Of a stretch of 33,685 bases of DNA, positions 26,341-32,199 are shown one piece after another; within the stretch, counting starts at the first letter, position 1, and each line of letters begins with the position of its first letter. This stretch comes from an uncultured Lachnospiraceae bacterium (lineage in GTDB: Bacteria; Bacillota; Clostridia; Lachnospirales; Lachnospiraceae). A model generated the notes under the pieces. The model worked only from the letters and a program-made list of their open reading frames with translations. It was not told the DNA's origin and did no database searches. The stretch lies in the NCBI GenBank assembly GCA_945919075.1, contig CAMEIX010000029.1:1-33685 (forward strand). The letters run 5' to 3'. A program made the translations under genes and the position numbers.

Positions 26341-26869
26341 ATTTGTTTGCTTTTTTACATTCTTTTTCTAATGCCGGAAAATTGAGGCAAATCTTTCTCT
26401 TTTTGAAAGGCTTGTCAGACGCATATAATCTGTAGAGTTCGTTTGCGAGTCGCTCAATTTCATCCTGATGTGACTGACACCAGTCAAGTTCCTTGATACA
26501 TAACTTTTTCCAACGACGTAGCTTCGGTGTATCTGAGGGATGCATTTTGAGGTTTATTTGTGTAACATATTCCTCACGAACAGGGATCATATTGTTAAGA
26601 TTTAATGCTGCTAATACCTTGCCGTCTTTATCACAGATTTTACGCAATGTAATGTTCTCACGCATAGATTCAAAATTCTTATTCTTCTTGTCGGAATTAG
26701 AGGTAAAAGGGATACAGAATTTTGATCCATTTATCAGAACGATAATACCTAAGAAGGGACGTGCCTGTTTTCCAAGTTGCGGAGATACAGAAGGTACATT
26801 GTCATCTATGTTATGTAAATTGCGAATATATTTTATATTAACATTGTATAGTTTAAATCGTTTACTCAT
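26336..26869 (-). CDS. toxN: ToxN/AbiQ-family type III toxin (endoribonuclease)
   Basis: The 177-residue protein matches ToxN/AbiQ/CptN toxins, endoribonucleases held inactive by a small repeat RNA that they also cut. Visible family features: KLYNVNIKYIRNLHNIDDNVP at the start, RPFLGIIVLINGSKFCIPFTS (the strand pair typical of these proteins), a basic stretch, LAALNLNNMIPV, and a C-terminal helical part. The ATG at 26869 follows GGAG at 5 nt; the frame open 5 codons further has no ribosome site. Directly upstream is a hairpin terminator, a short RNA region and a consensus promoter, the normal type III layout. Such loci often abort phage infection or stabilise DNA. It lies alone between core genes, so recent gain is likely. 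Confidence 0.85.
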   Translation of the reverse strand: MSKRFKLYNVNIKYIRNLHNIDDNVPSVSPQLGKQARPFLGIIVLINGSKFCIPFTSNSDKKNKNFESMRENITLRKICDKDGKVLAALNLNNMIPVREEYVTQINLKMHPSDTPKLRRWKKLCIKELDWCQSHQDEIERLANELYRLYASDKPFKKRKICLNFPALEKECKKANKL

Positions 26870-26882
26870 TATTACTCCAAAC

Positions 26883-26990
26883 ACAAGAGGCTATGCAAAC
26901 GCACAGCCTCTTGGTAGTATCCGTCGCAACGGAAAACTCTCATATCGATTCCACTTAACGGTAGGACTCACCTGATGATTGCTCATCTTT
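26883..26990 (-). ncRNA. Probable type III antitoxin RNA with terminator
   Basis: From a predicted start near 26990, the minus-strand RNA opens with GATGA-GCAA-TCATC, a small hairpin with a GNRA loop. Two diverged repeats of about 28 nt follow: one has GAGTCCTACCGTTAAGTGGA, the next GAGTTTTCCGTTGCGACGGA. It ends in a 9-bp hairpin, CAAGAGGCT/AGCCTCTTG (26913-26884), extended by TGC/GCA. The hairpin lies 14 nt before the toxin start and has only a weak T-run, so some read-through into the toxin is expected. Known type III antitoxins have this order. The repeat boundaries are my alignment by eye. Confidence 0.65.
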
Positions 26991-26996
26991 ATCATT

Positions 26997-27025
26997 ATTA
27001 TACACAATAGACTGTTTGTATGCAA
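26997..27025 (-). promoter_or_regulatory. Promoter of the antitoxin–toxin locus
   Basis: TTGCAT (27025-27020), a 17-bp spacer and a perfect TATAAT (27002-26997) on the minus strand. It is strong, as type III antitoxin promoters must be to hold RNA in excess of toxin. Confidence 0.8.
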
Positions 27026-27034
27026 GGTAAATTG

Positions 27035-27053
27035 TTCTATTATTATTATAGAA
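27035..27053. promoter_or_regulatory. A/T-rich palindrome between divergent genes
   Basis: TTCTAT-N7-ATAGAA lies upstream of the antitoxin promoter and before the 71-residue gene on the other strand. It might be an operator or part of a plus-strand promoter (TAGAAT overlaps it). Low-complexity sequence makes chance possible. Confidence 0.25.
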
Positions 27054-27112
27054 TCTTCTTTTTGGGAAATCCTAATACAGGTAACAAGGAAACCTGATAA
27101 GGAGAAAGAAAT

Positions 27113-27328
27113 ATGGGATTTGAGGTAGATGATACCAGTAAGGTAATTTATGCAGATGTAAAAAATGCCTCCAAAGATGAAGTGAAGCAGATTCATGCGT
27201 ACCGGAATAGGGGATACGAGATAAAGCCGGTAGAAGCGAGAGAAAAAGGCGAAGGAGAAGTTCCGCAATACCGCAGTATCAATATTGGTCAGGATATGAA
27301 TACCAATGTGGGAATTCTTGGAAGATAG
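27113..27328 (+). CDS. Small protein of unknown function
   Basis: The 71-residue, hydrophilic protein (MGFEVDDTSKVIYADVKNAS at the start, INIGQDMNTNVGILGR at the end) has AAGGAG 8 nt before its ATG and a good terminator downstream. Charged residues dominate the middle. No family is recognised. The good ribosome site and terminator argue that it is real. Confidence 0.6.
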   Translation: MGFEVDDTSKVIYADVKNASKDEVKQIHAYRNRGYEIKPVEAREKGEGEVPQYRSINIGQDMNTNVGILGR

Positions 27329-27390
27329 GATTTCCGGAAGCACGTCTTAAGGAACAGGCGAAATCAAGAAAGAACAGATGAATCAGGACA

Positions 27391-27422
27391 AAAAATCCTT
27401 GCCCAAACGGACAAGGATTTTT
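27391..27422. terminator. Bidirectional terminator
   Basis: AAAAATCCTTG (27391-27401) pairs perfectly with CAAGGATTTTT (27412-27422), with A and T runs on both sides. It can end the 71-residue gene on the plus strand and the acidic membrane protein gene on the minus strand. Confidence 0.85.
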
Positions 27423-27427
27423 ACATC

Positions 27428-27751
27428 TTATGCTTCTGTTTCGTCTTCGTCAAAGAATTCTTCTACTTCTTCCACTTTTTCCTCTACATCCGGAGCGATG
27501 GAGGCAAGCTCTTCAAAGTCAGATTCTTCGGCGGCGGTATCGGCAGTTGTATCTGCAGGAGCATTCTCATGATCAAGTGCAACGTAGGAACGAGTTTCGC
27601 TTTCCTCTAAATCTTCGTCGAAATCGTCATAATCATCATCCTCATAATCATCATCAGAGAATTTGTCCTTATTCAGATAATAGTAAACGCCTGCACCGGC
27701 AGCTGCAACCGCAGCGGTAAAGAGTAAAAACTTACCAAATTTTTTAGCCAT
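27428..27751 (-). CDS. Small acidic membrane-anchored protein
   Basis: The 107-residue protein begins MAKKFGKFLLFTAAVAAAGAGVYYYLN, one membrane helix like that of YtxH-type envelope proteins. It then becomes extremely acidic (DDDYEDDDYDDFDEDLEE and repeated Glu/Asp further on). Such tails are probably disordered and may bind cations or basic partners. AAAGGAG lies 7 nt before the ATG. It is transcribed alone, away from the folA–argC gene. Function unknown. Confidence 0.65.
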   Translation of the reverse strand: MAKKFGKFLLFTAAVAAAGAGVYYYLNKDKFSDDDYEDDDYDDFDEDLEESETRSYVALDHENAPADTTADTAAEESDFEELASIAPDVEEKVEEVEEFFDEDETEA

Positions 27752-27964
27752 GAGGGTACTCCTTTCTAATCAAGCAAATTTCTTATAAACATTTTAATAC
27801 TATTTTATGGAAAAGAAAAGAGTATTATGTGTAAAAAATATATAAATTTTTCCATGCTGGGGAATATTGCGGCATCTCTTGTCGGAGGATGCAAAAAATA
27901 CTTGAAAAAACCACCGGTATGTTGGAGAATAGAAAATATACTGTGGACGTTCCAAGGAGGAAAT

Positions 27965-29407
27965 ATGGTAGCATTAATTGTAGCATACACAAAAAATCGT
28001 GTAATAGGAAACAAGGGGCAGATTCCCTGGAGAATAAAAGGCGAGCAGAGACGTTTTCGGGAACTGACCACCGGCAATGTGGTGATTATGGGAAGAAAAT
28101 CCTATGAAGAAATCGGACATCCCCTGCCAAATCGTTTTACCGTGGTAGTGTCTAATACGAAAAAGTATGAGGCTGAAAACTGTACCACAGAAAGAAGCCT
28201 GGAAGAGGCAATTGCGAGGGCAGAAAAGCTTTGCCCCGGTAAGAATATTTATATATCCGGAGGTGCGGGACTCTACAAAGAATCCATTGACCTGGTAGAA
28301 AAAATGTATATCACGGAGGTGGAAGCAGTAATCGAGGGAGATACTTATTTCCCTGAGTTTGACGAAAGCCTTTTTGTGAAGACCATAGATGAGAGAGTGG
28401 AAGGGGACATTCCTTTTACTTATGTCACATACAGCAGAAAAGAAGGAGAAAAGAAGATGGCTAAGACCAAGATTTTTATAGATGGCAGTGAAGGCACCAC
28501 AGGTCTTCGGATTAATGAACGTTTTCAGGGAAGGGATGACATTGAAATTCTGACTATAGATTCTGAACTTCGTAAGGACACGGAAGAGAGAAAGCGACTG
28601 ATTAACATGTCCGACATTACCATTCTTTGTCTGCCGGATGCGGCGTCAAGAGAGGCGGTCAGCCTTGTGGAAAATGAAAATGTCAGGATTATTGATGCCT
28701 CCACCGCACACAGAACCGAAAGCGGCTGGGCATACGGTTTTCCGGAATTGTCTAAAGATTTCAGAAATGCAATTAAGACCGGCAAAAGAGTGGCAGTTCC
28801 CGGTTGCTACGCATCCGGATTTATTTCCTTGGTATATCCTTTGGTAGCAGGCGGCATTCTTCCTAAGGATTATCCGGTCAGCAGCTTTGCCCTCTCCGGT
28901 TATAGCGGAGCCGGGAAAAAGACCATTGCGGTATATGAAAGCGAAGACAGACCTGGGGAATTTGCATCCGGAAGAGAGTATGCGCTTACGCAGCAGCACA
29001 AACATTTGAAGGAAATGCAGAAAATCACCGGACTTACAAGAACTCCCCTGTTCTCCCCCATTATAGATGACTATTACAGTGGTATGGTGGTTTCCGTACC
29101 TCTCTACGCCGATATGCTAAGTAAAAAGCATACGCCCGAAACCCTGCTTTCTTTCTACAGGGAATATTATCAGGGAGAGAAATTCATTCAGGTCAGTGAA
29201 GAAGATGATGAGATTGCAGCAAGCGGATTTCTTGCCGGAAACCAGTTGTCAGGTTGGGACGGTATGAAAATTTACGTAACCGGCAACGAAGAAAGAATCG
29301 TGGTAAGTGCACAGTTTGACAACCTTGGAAAAGGTGCCAGCGGTGCCGCTATCCAGTGCCTTAATATCATGCTTGGATGCGATGAAGCAAAAGGATTGCA
29401 ATTATAG
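27965..29407 (+). CDS. folA: In-frame dihydrofolate reductase–ArgC fusion
   Basis: A single frame of 480 residues carries two complete enzymes. Residues 1-164 are dihydrofolate reductase (MVALIVAYTKNRVIGNKGQI with IPWRI, VVIMGRKSYEEIG, IYISGGAGLYKE, and the usual C-terminal strands ending FTYVTYSRK), which reduces DHF to THF. Residues 165-480 are ArgC. No stop lies between them; the joint is EGEKK-MAKTK. The start is fixed by AAGGAGG 4 nt before the ATG at 27965; the frame stays open 46 codons upstream but that part is not DHFR-like. Since an internal ribosome site precedes the ArgC Met, both fused and free ArgC may be made. A sequencing error that removed a stop would need to be excluded. 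Confidence 0.85.
   Translation: MVALIVAYTKNRVIGNKGQIPWRIKGEQRRFRELTTGNVVIMGRKSYEEIGHPLPNRFTVVVSNTKKYEAENCTTERSLEEAIARAEKLCPGKNIYISGGAGLYKESIDLVEKMYITEVEAVIEGDTYFPEFDESLFVKTIDERVEGDIPFTYVTYSRKEGEKKMAKTKIFIDGSEGTTGLRINERFQGRDDIEILTIDSELRKDTEERKRLINMSDITILCLPDAASREAVSLVENENVRIIDASTAHRTESGWAYGFPELSKDFRNAIKTGKRVAVPGCYASGFISLVYPLVAGGILPKDYPVSSFALSGYSGAGKKTIAVYESEDRPGEFASGREYALTQQHKHLKEMQKITGLTRTPLFSPIIDDYYSGMVVSVPLYADMLSKKHTPETLLSFYREYYQGEKFIQVSEEDDEIAASGFLAGNQLSGWDGMKIYVTGNEERIVVSAQFDNLGKGASGAAIQCLNIMLGCDEAKGLQL
28457..29407 (+). CDS. argC: N-acetyl-gamma-glutamyl-phosphate reductase (type 2), internal start
   Basis: The 316-residue segment is ArgC of the short, type 2 class, the NADPH-dependent third step of arginine synthesis. 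It shows IFIDGSEGTTGLRI (nucleotide loop), ITILCLPDAASREAV, IDASTAHR, VPGCYASGF with the catalytic Cys, SGYSGAGKKT, and YALTQQHKHLKEM with the active-site His. AAGGAG lies 8 nt before an ATG at 28457 that begins exactly where other ArgC proteins begin. It may therefore be translated on its own as well as being the C-terminal half of the DHFR fusion. No other arg gene is in the window. Confidence 0.85.
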   Translation: MAKTKIFIDGSEGTTGLRINERFQGRDDIEILTIDSELRKDTEERKRLINMSDITILCLPDAASREAVSLVENENVRIIDASTAHRTESGWAYGFPELSKDFRNAIKTGKRVAVPGCYASGFISLVYPLVAGGILPKDYPVSSFALSGYSGAGKKTIAVYESEDRPGEFASGREYALTQQHKHLKEMQKITGLTRTPLFSPIIDDYYSGMVVSVPLYADMLSKKHTPETLLSFYREYYQGEKFIQVSEEDDEIAASGFLAGNQLSGWDGMKIYVTGNEERIVVSAQFDNLGKGASGAAIQCLNIMLGCDEAKGLQL

Positions 29408-29424
29408 TATTTCCCTGTGTGGGT

Positions 29425-29452
29425 GCAATGCCTATCGCGTTGCTATCTTCTG
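29425..29452 (+). terminator. Candidate terminator after argC
   Basis: GCAATGC (29425-29431) pairs with GCGTTGC (29437-29443) with one G-U, loop CTATC, followed by TATCTTCT. It touches the last codon of the convergent XRE gene. Confidence 0.35.
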
Positions 29453-29727
29453 CCGGACTTAGAAATTGTCAGTTTTAGCCCCAATGGGCGCAATATTTTT
29501 AATAATGTGGCAAGATTCGGGGTGCTTTGAAGGGATTCCATTCTTGCCACAGAGGATTGTGGAATTCCGCAAATAGCAGCGAGGTCGCGTTGACTTAAGC
29601 CGAGCTCATTACGTTGTTTAATAACAGTACTGATAAGCTTTGCCTGTTCTTCTATATCTGCGATATTTCTACCGCTGTCAGGATCAATATTCTGTACATA
29701 TTCTTTATAATCATTCCAATTTTTCAT
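29443..29727 (-). CDS. XRE-family HTH protein (HigA-like antitoxin/regulator)
   Basis: The 94-residue protein has a helix-turn-helix at about residues 43-90 (LGLSQRDLAAICGIPQSSVARMESLQSTPNLATLLKILRPLGL split over two family segments) after a helical N-terminus (NWNDYKEYVQNIDPDSGRNI). Proteins of this shape are usually the second gene of a toxin–antitoxin pair. Here no toxin ORF precedes it, so it is an orphan or solitary autoregulator. A perfect dyad overlaps its promoter. The ribosome site (AAAGGA, 12 nt from the ATG) is weak. Confidence 0.82.
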   Translation of the reverse strand: MKNWNDYKEYVQNIDPDSGRNIADIEEQAKLISTVIKQRNELGLSQRDLAAICGIPQSSVARMESLQSTPNLATLLKILRPLGLKLTISKSGRR

Positions 29728-29782
29728 AAGTAATCTTTATCCTTTATAGTATCTCAAATCCGCATATTTCATATCCCAATTA

Positions 29783-29812
29783 CATGATAGCACGAATGCT
29801 ATCATGCGGCAA
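29783..29812 (-). promoter_or_regulatory. Promoter and operator of the XRE gene
   Basis: On the minus strand TTGCCG (29812-29807), a 17-bp spacer and TATCAT (29789-29784) form a promoter. A perfect inverted repeat, CATGATAGCA-CGAA-TGCTATCATG (29783-29806), fills the spacer and the -10. A repressor bound there would exclude RNA polymerase, so autorepression by the XRE protein is the natural reading. Confidence 0.75.
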
Positions 29813-30170
29813 GAAATAAAGATATGAATATGCAATAAATTATACTAATCCGAAACATATCTGATAATATCACCCGGCGTGCCAAAGCATTTCGCATTAA
29901 AAAGTAGTTCATTGACGAATCGCCTACTCATAGTTACTTTGTATATAGTAGTGAATATAAGCGTTAAATATTGCCTACCATAAACTATGAGGACACTAAT
30001 TCCATGATTGGAGATAGCGGAAGTGTCACAATATTTGAATAAGGAACATGATTTATAGCTACCTTTCTGATATAGCATCAACTTACGGTTTAGAATGCGG
30101 AAGAAAATTTCAAATAAGGAATAAAAAGGTTTACAAGAATGAATAAACCGCAAAATACGGAGTGGTTAAG
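29813..30170. other. Gene-poor, probably decayed stretch
   Basis: No frame here has a good start and ribosome site. A minus-strand frame ends with SRRFVNELLFNAKCFGTPGD and may be the leftover C-terminus of a lost gene, but it has no recognisable body. On the plus strand MNKPQNTEWLRD leads into the HAD remnant that follows. I see no repeats or structured RNA. Confidence 0.4.
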
Positions 30171-30174
30171 GGAT

Positions 30175-30358
30175 ATGAGAATTGGGATAGATATTGATGA
30201 TGTACTAATATTGAAGAATATCAATTAAAACATGGTAAAGTATTATTTAGAAAGAAATATAGAAAAGAAGTTGTTGCTCCAGATGCTTTTGACATCTCCC
30301 ACCAAAAATAGATTGCGAAGATGCTTTGAAAATGTTTTTGTTCCTGTAGTGGCAATTT
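30175..30358 (+). pseudogene. Frameshifted N-terminal remnant of a HAD-superfamily nucleotidase
   Basis: The start MRIGIDIDDVL is the Asp-x-Asp motif of cytosolic 5'-nucleotidase-like HAD proteins. The frame then breaks. A second frame continues with EYQLKHGKVLFRKKYRKEVV and PDAFDI, which fits the next part of such proteins, and stops; a third frame (IDCEDALKMF) may hold a few more residues. The rest of a roughly 180-residue protein is missing. At least one indel and a large 3' loss are needed. Confidence 0.6.
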
Positions 30359-30384
30359 TTTGAGATTTTGCATACTTAAAAGGA

Positions 30385-30433
30385 CGAAATACCCGAAGTA
30401 CAAATCGAAGATTTGTGTGAAGGGTGTATTTCG
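30385..30433 (+). repeat. Large stem-loop upstream of the small RNA gene
   Basis: CGAAATAC (30385-30392) pairs with GTATTTCG (30426-30433), CC with GG, and within it ACAAATC (30400-30406) pairs with GATTTGT (30410-30416) around GAA. No T-run follows. It lies before the small RNA promoter and might be a remnant of another structured element. Confidence 0.55.
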
Positions 30434-30465
30434 CTCTGCGAGGCTGAAAATATTATTAAAATTAG

Positions 30466-30494
30466 TTGATATTTTAAGGGAAACAACATATAAT
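30466..30494 (+). promoter_or_regulatory. Promoter of the DUF3800-linked small RNA
   Basis: TTGATA (30466-30471), exactly 17 bp, then a perfect TATAAT (30489-30494). Predicted start is near 30501, the first base before the first hairpin of the RNA. Confidence 0.8.
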
Positions 30495-30500
30495 ATTTAC

Positions 30501-30596
30501 ACAGATATGAATCTGTTGCACGAAGTGCATTTATATTTGGGCTGACCGTAAGGTCCTGGTCCACCGGCTGGCGGGGATTTACCCCGCCATTTTTCT
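30501..30596 (+). ncRNA. Structured ~95-nt RNA upstream of DUF3800 (DUF3800-motif-like)
   Basis: Five hairpins follow one another from the predicted start: CAGAT-ATGA-ATCTG (30502-30515), TGCAC-GAA-GTGCA (30517-30529), GACC-GTAA-GGTC (30544-30555, a GNRA loop), CTGG-TCCA-CCGG (30556-30567), and GGCGGGG-ATTTA-CCCCGCC (30570-30588) with ATTTTTCT. The last is a textbook intrinsic terminator. With its own promoter this is a complete RNA gene ending 18 nt before the DUF3800 ATG. Comparative work by others has described several 'DUF3800' RNA motifs in front of such genes, with function unknown. Whether this belongs to one of them I cannot test. It may be an antitoxin-like or guide RNA for the protein. 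Confidence 0.75.
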
Positions 30597-30614
30597 ACAT
30601 AAAGGGGCGGTTAC

Positions 30615-31082
30615 ATGAAAGAAAAAGTACTTAGTGTTTTTATAGATGAGTCTGGAGACTTTGGACAATATAATCCGGCTTCTCCCAATTATTATGTTGC
30701 AATGGTTTTGCATAATCAGGAAATAGATATTTCAAAGAATATTGAAGCATTAGAAAGACAGGTGAGTAATTGGGGGTATCCGGAACATACGATTCATACA
30801 GGGCCGTTAATAAGGCGCGAAAGTGTCTATAAAAATGATTTGAGAGAACAAAGAAAGGCTTTGTTTAATGCATTGTATCTGTTTAATACCATGTTTTCGA
30901 ATGTGGAATTTAGAAAGATAGAGACGAATCAGTATAAACTATCACAGGCAGCAGATTTGATTTATACAGTAGAAGCAATAGCACGAAAGAATGTATTAAC
31001 CAAGTCAGAAAGTGAATTCTTTCACTCAAAGAATGATTTCAAGAAAAATATATATAAAAATATTGAGAAGAAAAAACTATAG
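30615..31082 (+). CDS. DUF3800 protein with internal in-frame deletion
   Basis: The 155-residue protein opens with VFIDESGDFGQY, the DUF3800 signature (an RNase H-like fold is suspected for the family), followed by YYVAMVLHNQ and HTGPLIRRESVY. Its C-terminal part (YKLSQAADLIYTVEAIARK, then SESEFFHSKNDFKKN) also matches. From memory, family members are about 220-240 residues. The middle, including the YDNGQ segment that normally precedes the SNVEFR-like part, is missing after residue about 92 while the frame is kept. Either an active short form or a dying gene. AAGGGGCGG precedes the ATG. The RNA gene directly upstream ends in a terminator, so the protein is probably made only by read-through. 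Confidence 0.75.
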   Translation: MKEKVLSVFIDESGDFGQYNPASPNYYVAMVLHNQEIDISKNIEALERQVSNWGYPEHTIHTGPLIRRESVYKNDLREQRKALFNALYLFNTMFSNVEFRKIETNQYKLSQAADLIYTVEAIARKNVLTKSESEFFHSKNDFKKNIYKNIEKKKL

Positions 31083-31083
31083 G

Positions 31084-31116
31084 ATTTTCCCTTGTTATTT
31101 GTTCGTGAGGGAAAAT
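31084..31116 (+). terminator. Hairpin after the DUF3800 gene
   Basis: ATTTTCCCT (31084-31092) pairs perfectly with AGGGAAAAT (31108-31116) around 15 nt, starting 1 nt after the stop. No T-run follows, so it may protect the 3' end rather than terminate. Confidence 0.35.
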
Positions 31117-31227
31117 ATAAGGGAAAAGTGGTAATTACATAGATGTTGATGGCGGGAAAGCCCGTAAATACTGGAAAGTTAAGAAAATACACGAATTAAT
31201 TTGAAGTTTACAGCGAGGTAAAAGTTT

Positions 31228-31992
31228 ATGAATAACTATAATGAAGTGAAAAAATCATTTGGTACACAAGCAGAGAAATTTGCTTCATATCATATGTCTA
31301 AGGCAGAATATACCGATTATTTGATTCGTAGTATTCAGGCAAAGGGCAATGAACATGCATTGGAGGTTGCTGCTGGAACCTGTATATGTGGAAGAGCAGT
31401 GGCTCCTTATGTTAAGGACATTACTTGTTTGGATTTGACAGAAGCAATGTTGGAGCAGGGAAAAAAACTGGCAAAGCAAGAAGGTATTCAGAACATATCA
31501 TTTGTATCGGGGAATGCGGAATGCTTACCTTTTGAAGATGAAACATTTGACCTTGTGATTACAAGACTTTCATTGCACCATTTTGTTGAGCCTGAAAAGC
31601 CTTTTCGGGAGATGCAACGAGTTTTGAAAAAAGGTGGAAAACTTGTTATTTGGGATATGGTAGCGACTACAGAAGAATTGCGTGAAACTAATGACGCTAT
31701 TGAAACGATGCGTGATAACTCACATACAAGAATACTTAGCAGAGAAGAATTTGAAGCATTGTTTGAGGATGCTTTTGAGCTTCAGCTTGAAGAAACAACA
31801 CTTGTTCCTGTAAATCTACAAAGTTGGATGGATTTGACAAGTACACCAGAGGATATTCAAAAAGATATTATTGATAAAATGGAATACGATTTGAATGGTG
31901 GAGATAAAACAGGTTTTAATCCCTATATCAAGGAGGGACAAATATGCTTTGACCATAGGTGGTTATTACTGATTGGAAAAAAGGAAAACTAA
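31228..31992 (+). CDS. SAM-dependent class I methyltransferase
   Basis: The 254-residue protein has the Rossmann methyltransferase motifs: HALEVAAGTCICGRAVAPYV (motif I, near residue 43), CLDLTEAMLEQGKK (acidic residue binding the SAM ribose), NAECLPFEDETFDLVITRLSLHHF, and MQRVLKKGGKLVIWD. This is the Methyltransf_11/UbiE-like group, whose substrate cannot be read from sequence. AGCGAGGTAAAAGTTT precedes the ATG. The neighbours suggest an accessory cluster but no pathway. Confidence 0.85.
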   Translation: MNNYNEVKKSFGTQAEKFASYHMSKAEYTDYLIRSIQAKGNEHALEVAAGTCICGRAVAPYVKDITCLDLTEAMLEQGKKLAKQEGIQNISFVSGNAECLPFEDETFDLVITRLSLHHFVEPEKPFREMQRVLKKGGKLVIWDMVATTEELRETNDAIETMRDNSHTRILSREEFEALFEDAFELQLEETTLVPVNLQSWMDLTSTPEDIQKDIIDKMEYDLNGGDKTGFNPYIKEGQICFDHRWLLLIGKKEN

Positions 31993-32083
31993 TCCCCATT
32001 TATCAAGAAAAAGAAACTTTCAGTAAGCTGGTGTGTTTAACCGAGAGACGAATTTGATTTTTACTAATTGTTTATGTAAAGGA

Positions 32084-32197
32084 ATGCCTTGTGATTATAT
32101 CTGCGATAGTTGTGTAATTGGACAAAAGAGAGCAAAATATGTCGGGACAAAAATATGCTTTGGAGATAAGATGTGTTTTGTAGGAAGGAGTAAATAA
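32084..32197 (+). CDS. Tiny Cys-rich ORF, possible small protein
   Basis: A 37-residue frame, MPCDYICDSCVIGQKRAKYV then GTKICFGDKMCFVGRSK, has five cysteines in spaced pairs (C-x3-C-x2-C and later C-x5-C), a pattern seen in small metal-binding proteins. The frame stays open upstream with two more cysteines (NCLCKG) but no clear start. AAAGGA lies right against the ATG, which is poor. It ends 2 nt before the AraC start. It might be a zinc-finger-like peptide or the end of a degraded gene. Confidence 0.3.
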   Translation: MPCDYICDSCVIGQKRAKYVGTKICFGDKMCFVGRSK

Positions 32198-32199
32198 GC

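Noticed and set aside
26493..26975. 160-residue plus-strand frame opposite the toxin
   Set aside because: It is antisense to toxN and its antitoxin RNA, with no start signal and no recognisable family.
27827..27964. 46-residue N-terminal extension of the DHFR–ArgC frame
   Set aside because: The DHFR fold begins at 27965 with a strong ribosome site; the extension has no similarity to the family.
29737..29805. 22-codon leader ORF before the XRE gene
   Set aside because: Its start lies inside the operator, upstream of the predicted transcription start, and it has no ribosome site.
29845..30153. 102-residue minus-strand frame as a real gene
   Set aside because: No ribosome site and an odd composition in the first 70 residues; only the last part looks protein-like, so at most a decayed remnant.
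30360..30545. 61-residue plus-strand frame before DUF3800
   Set aside because: It runs through the large hairpin, the promoter and the first hairpins of the small RNA, and has no ribosome site.
30570..30596. 3' end of a group II intron or IS
   Set aside because: The GC-rich hairpin with T-run has the form of a plain terminator, and no intron domain V/VI pattern, reverse transcriptase or transposase is nearby.
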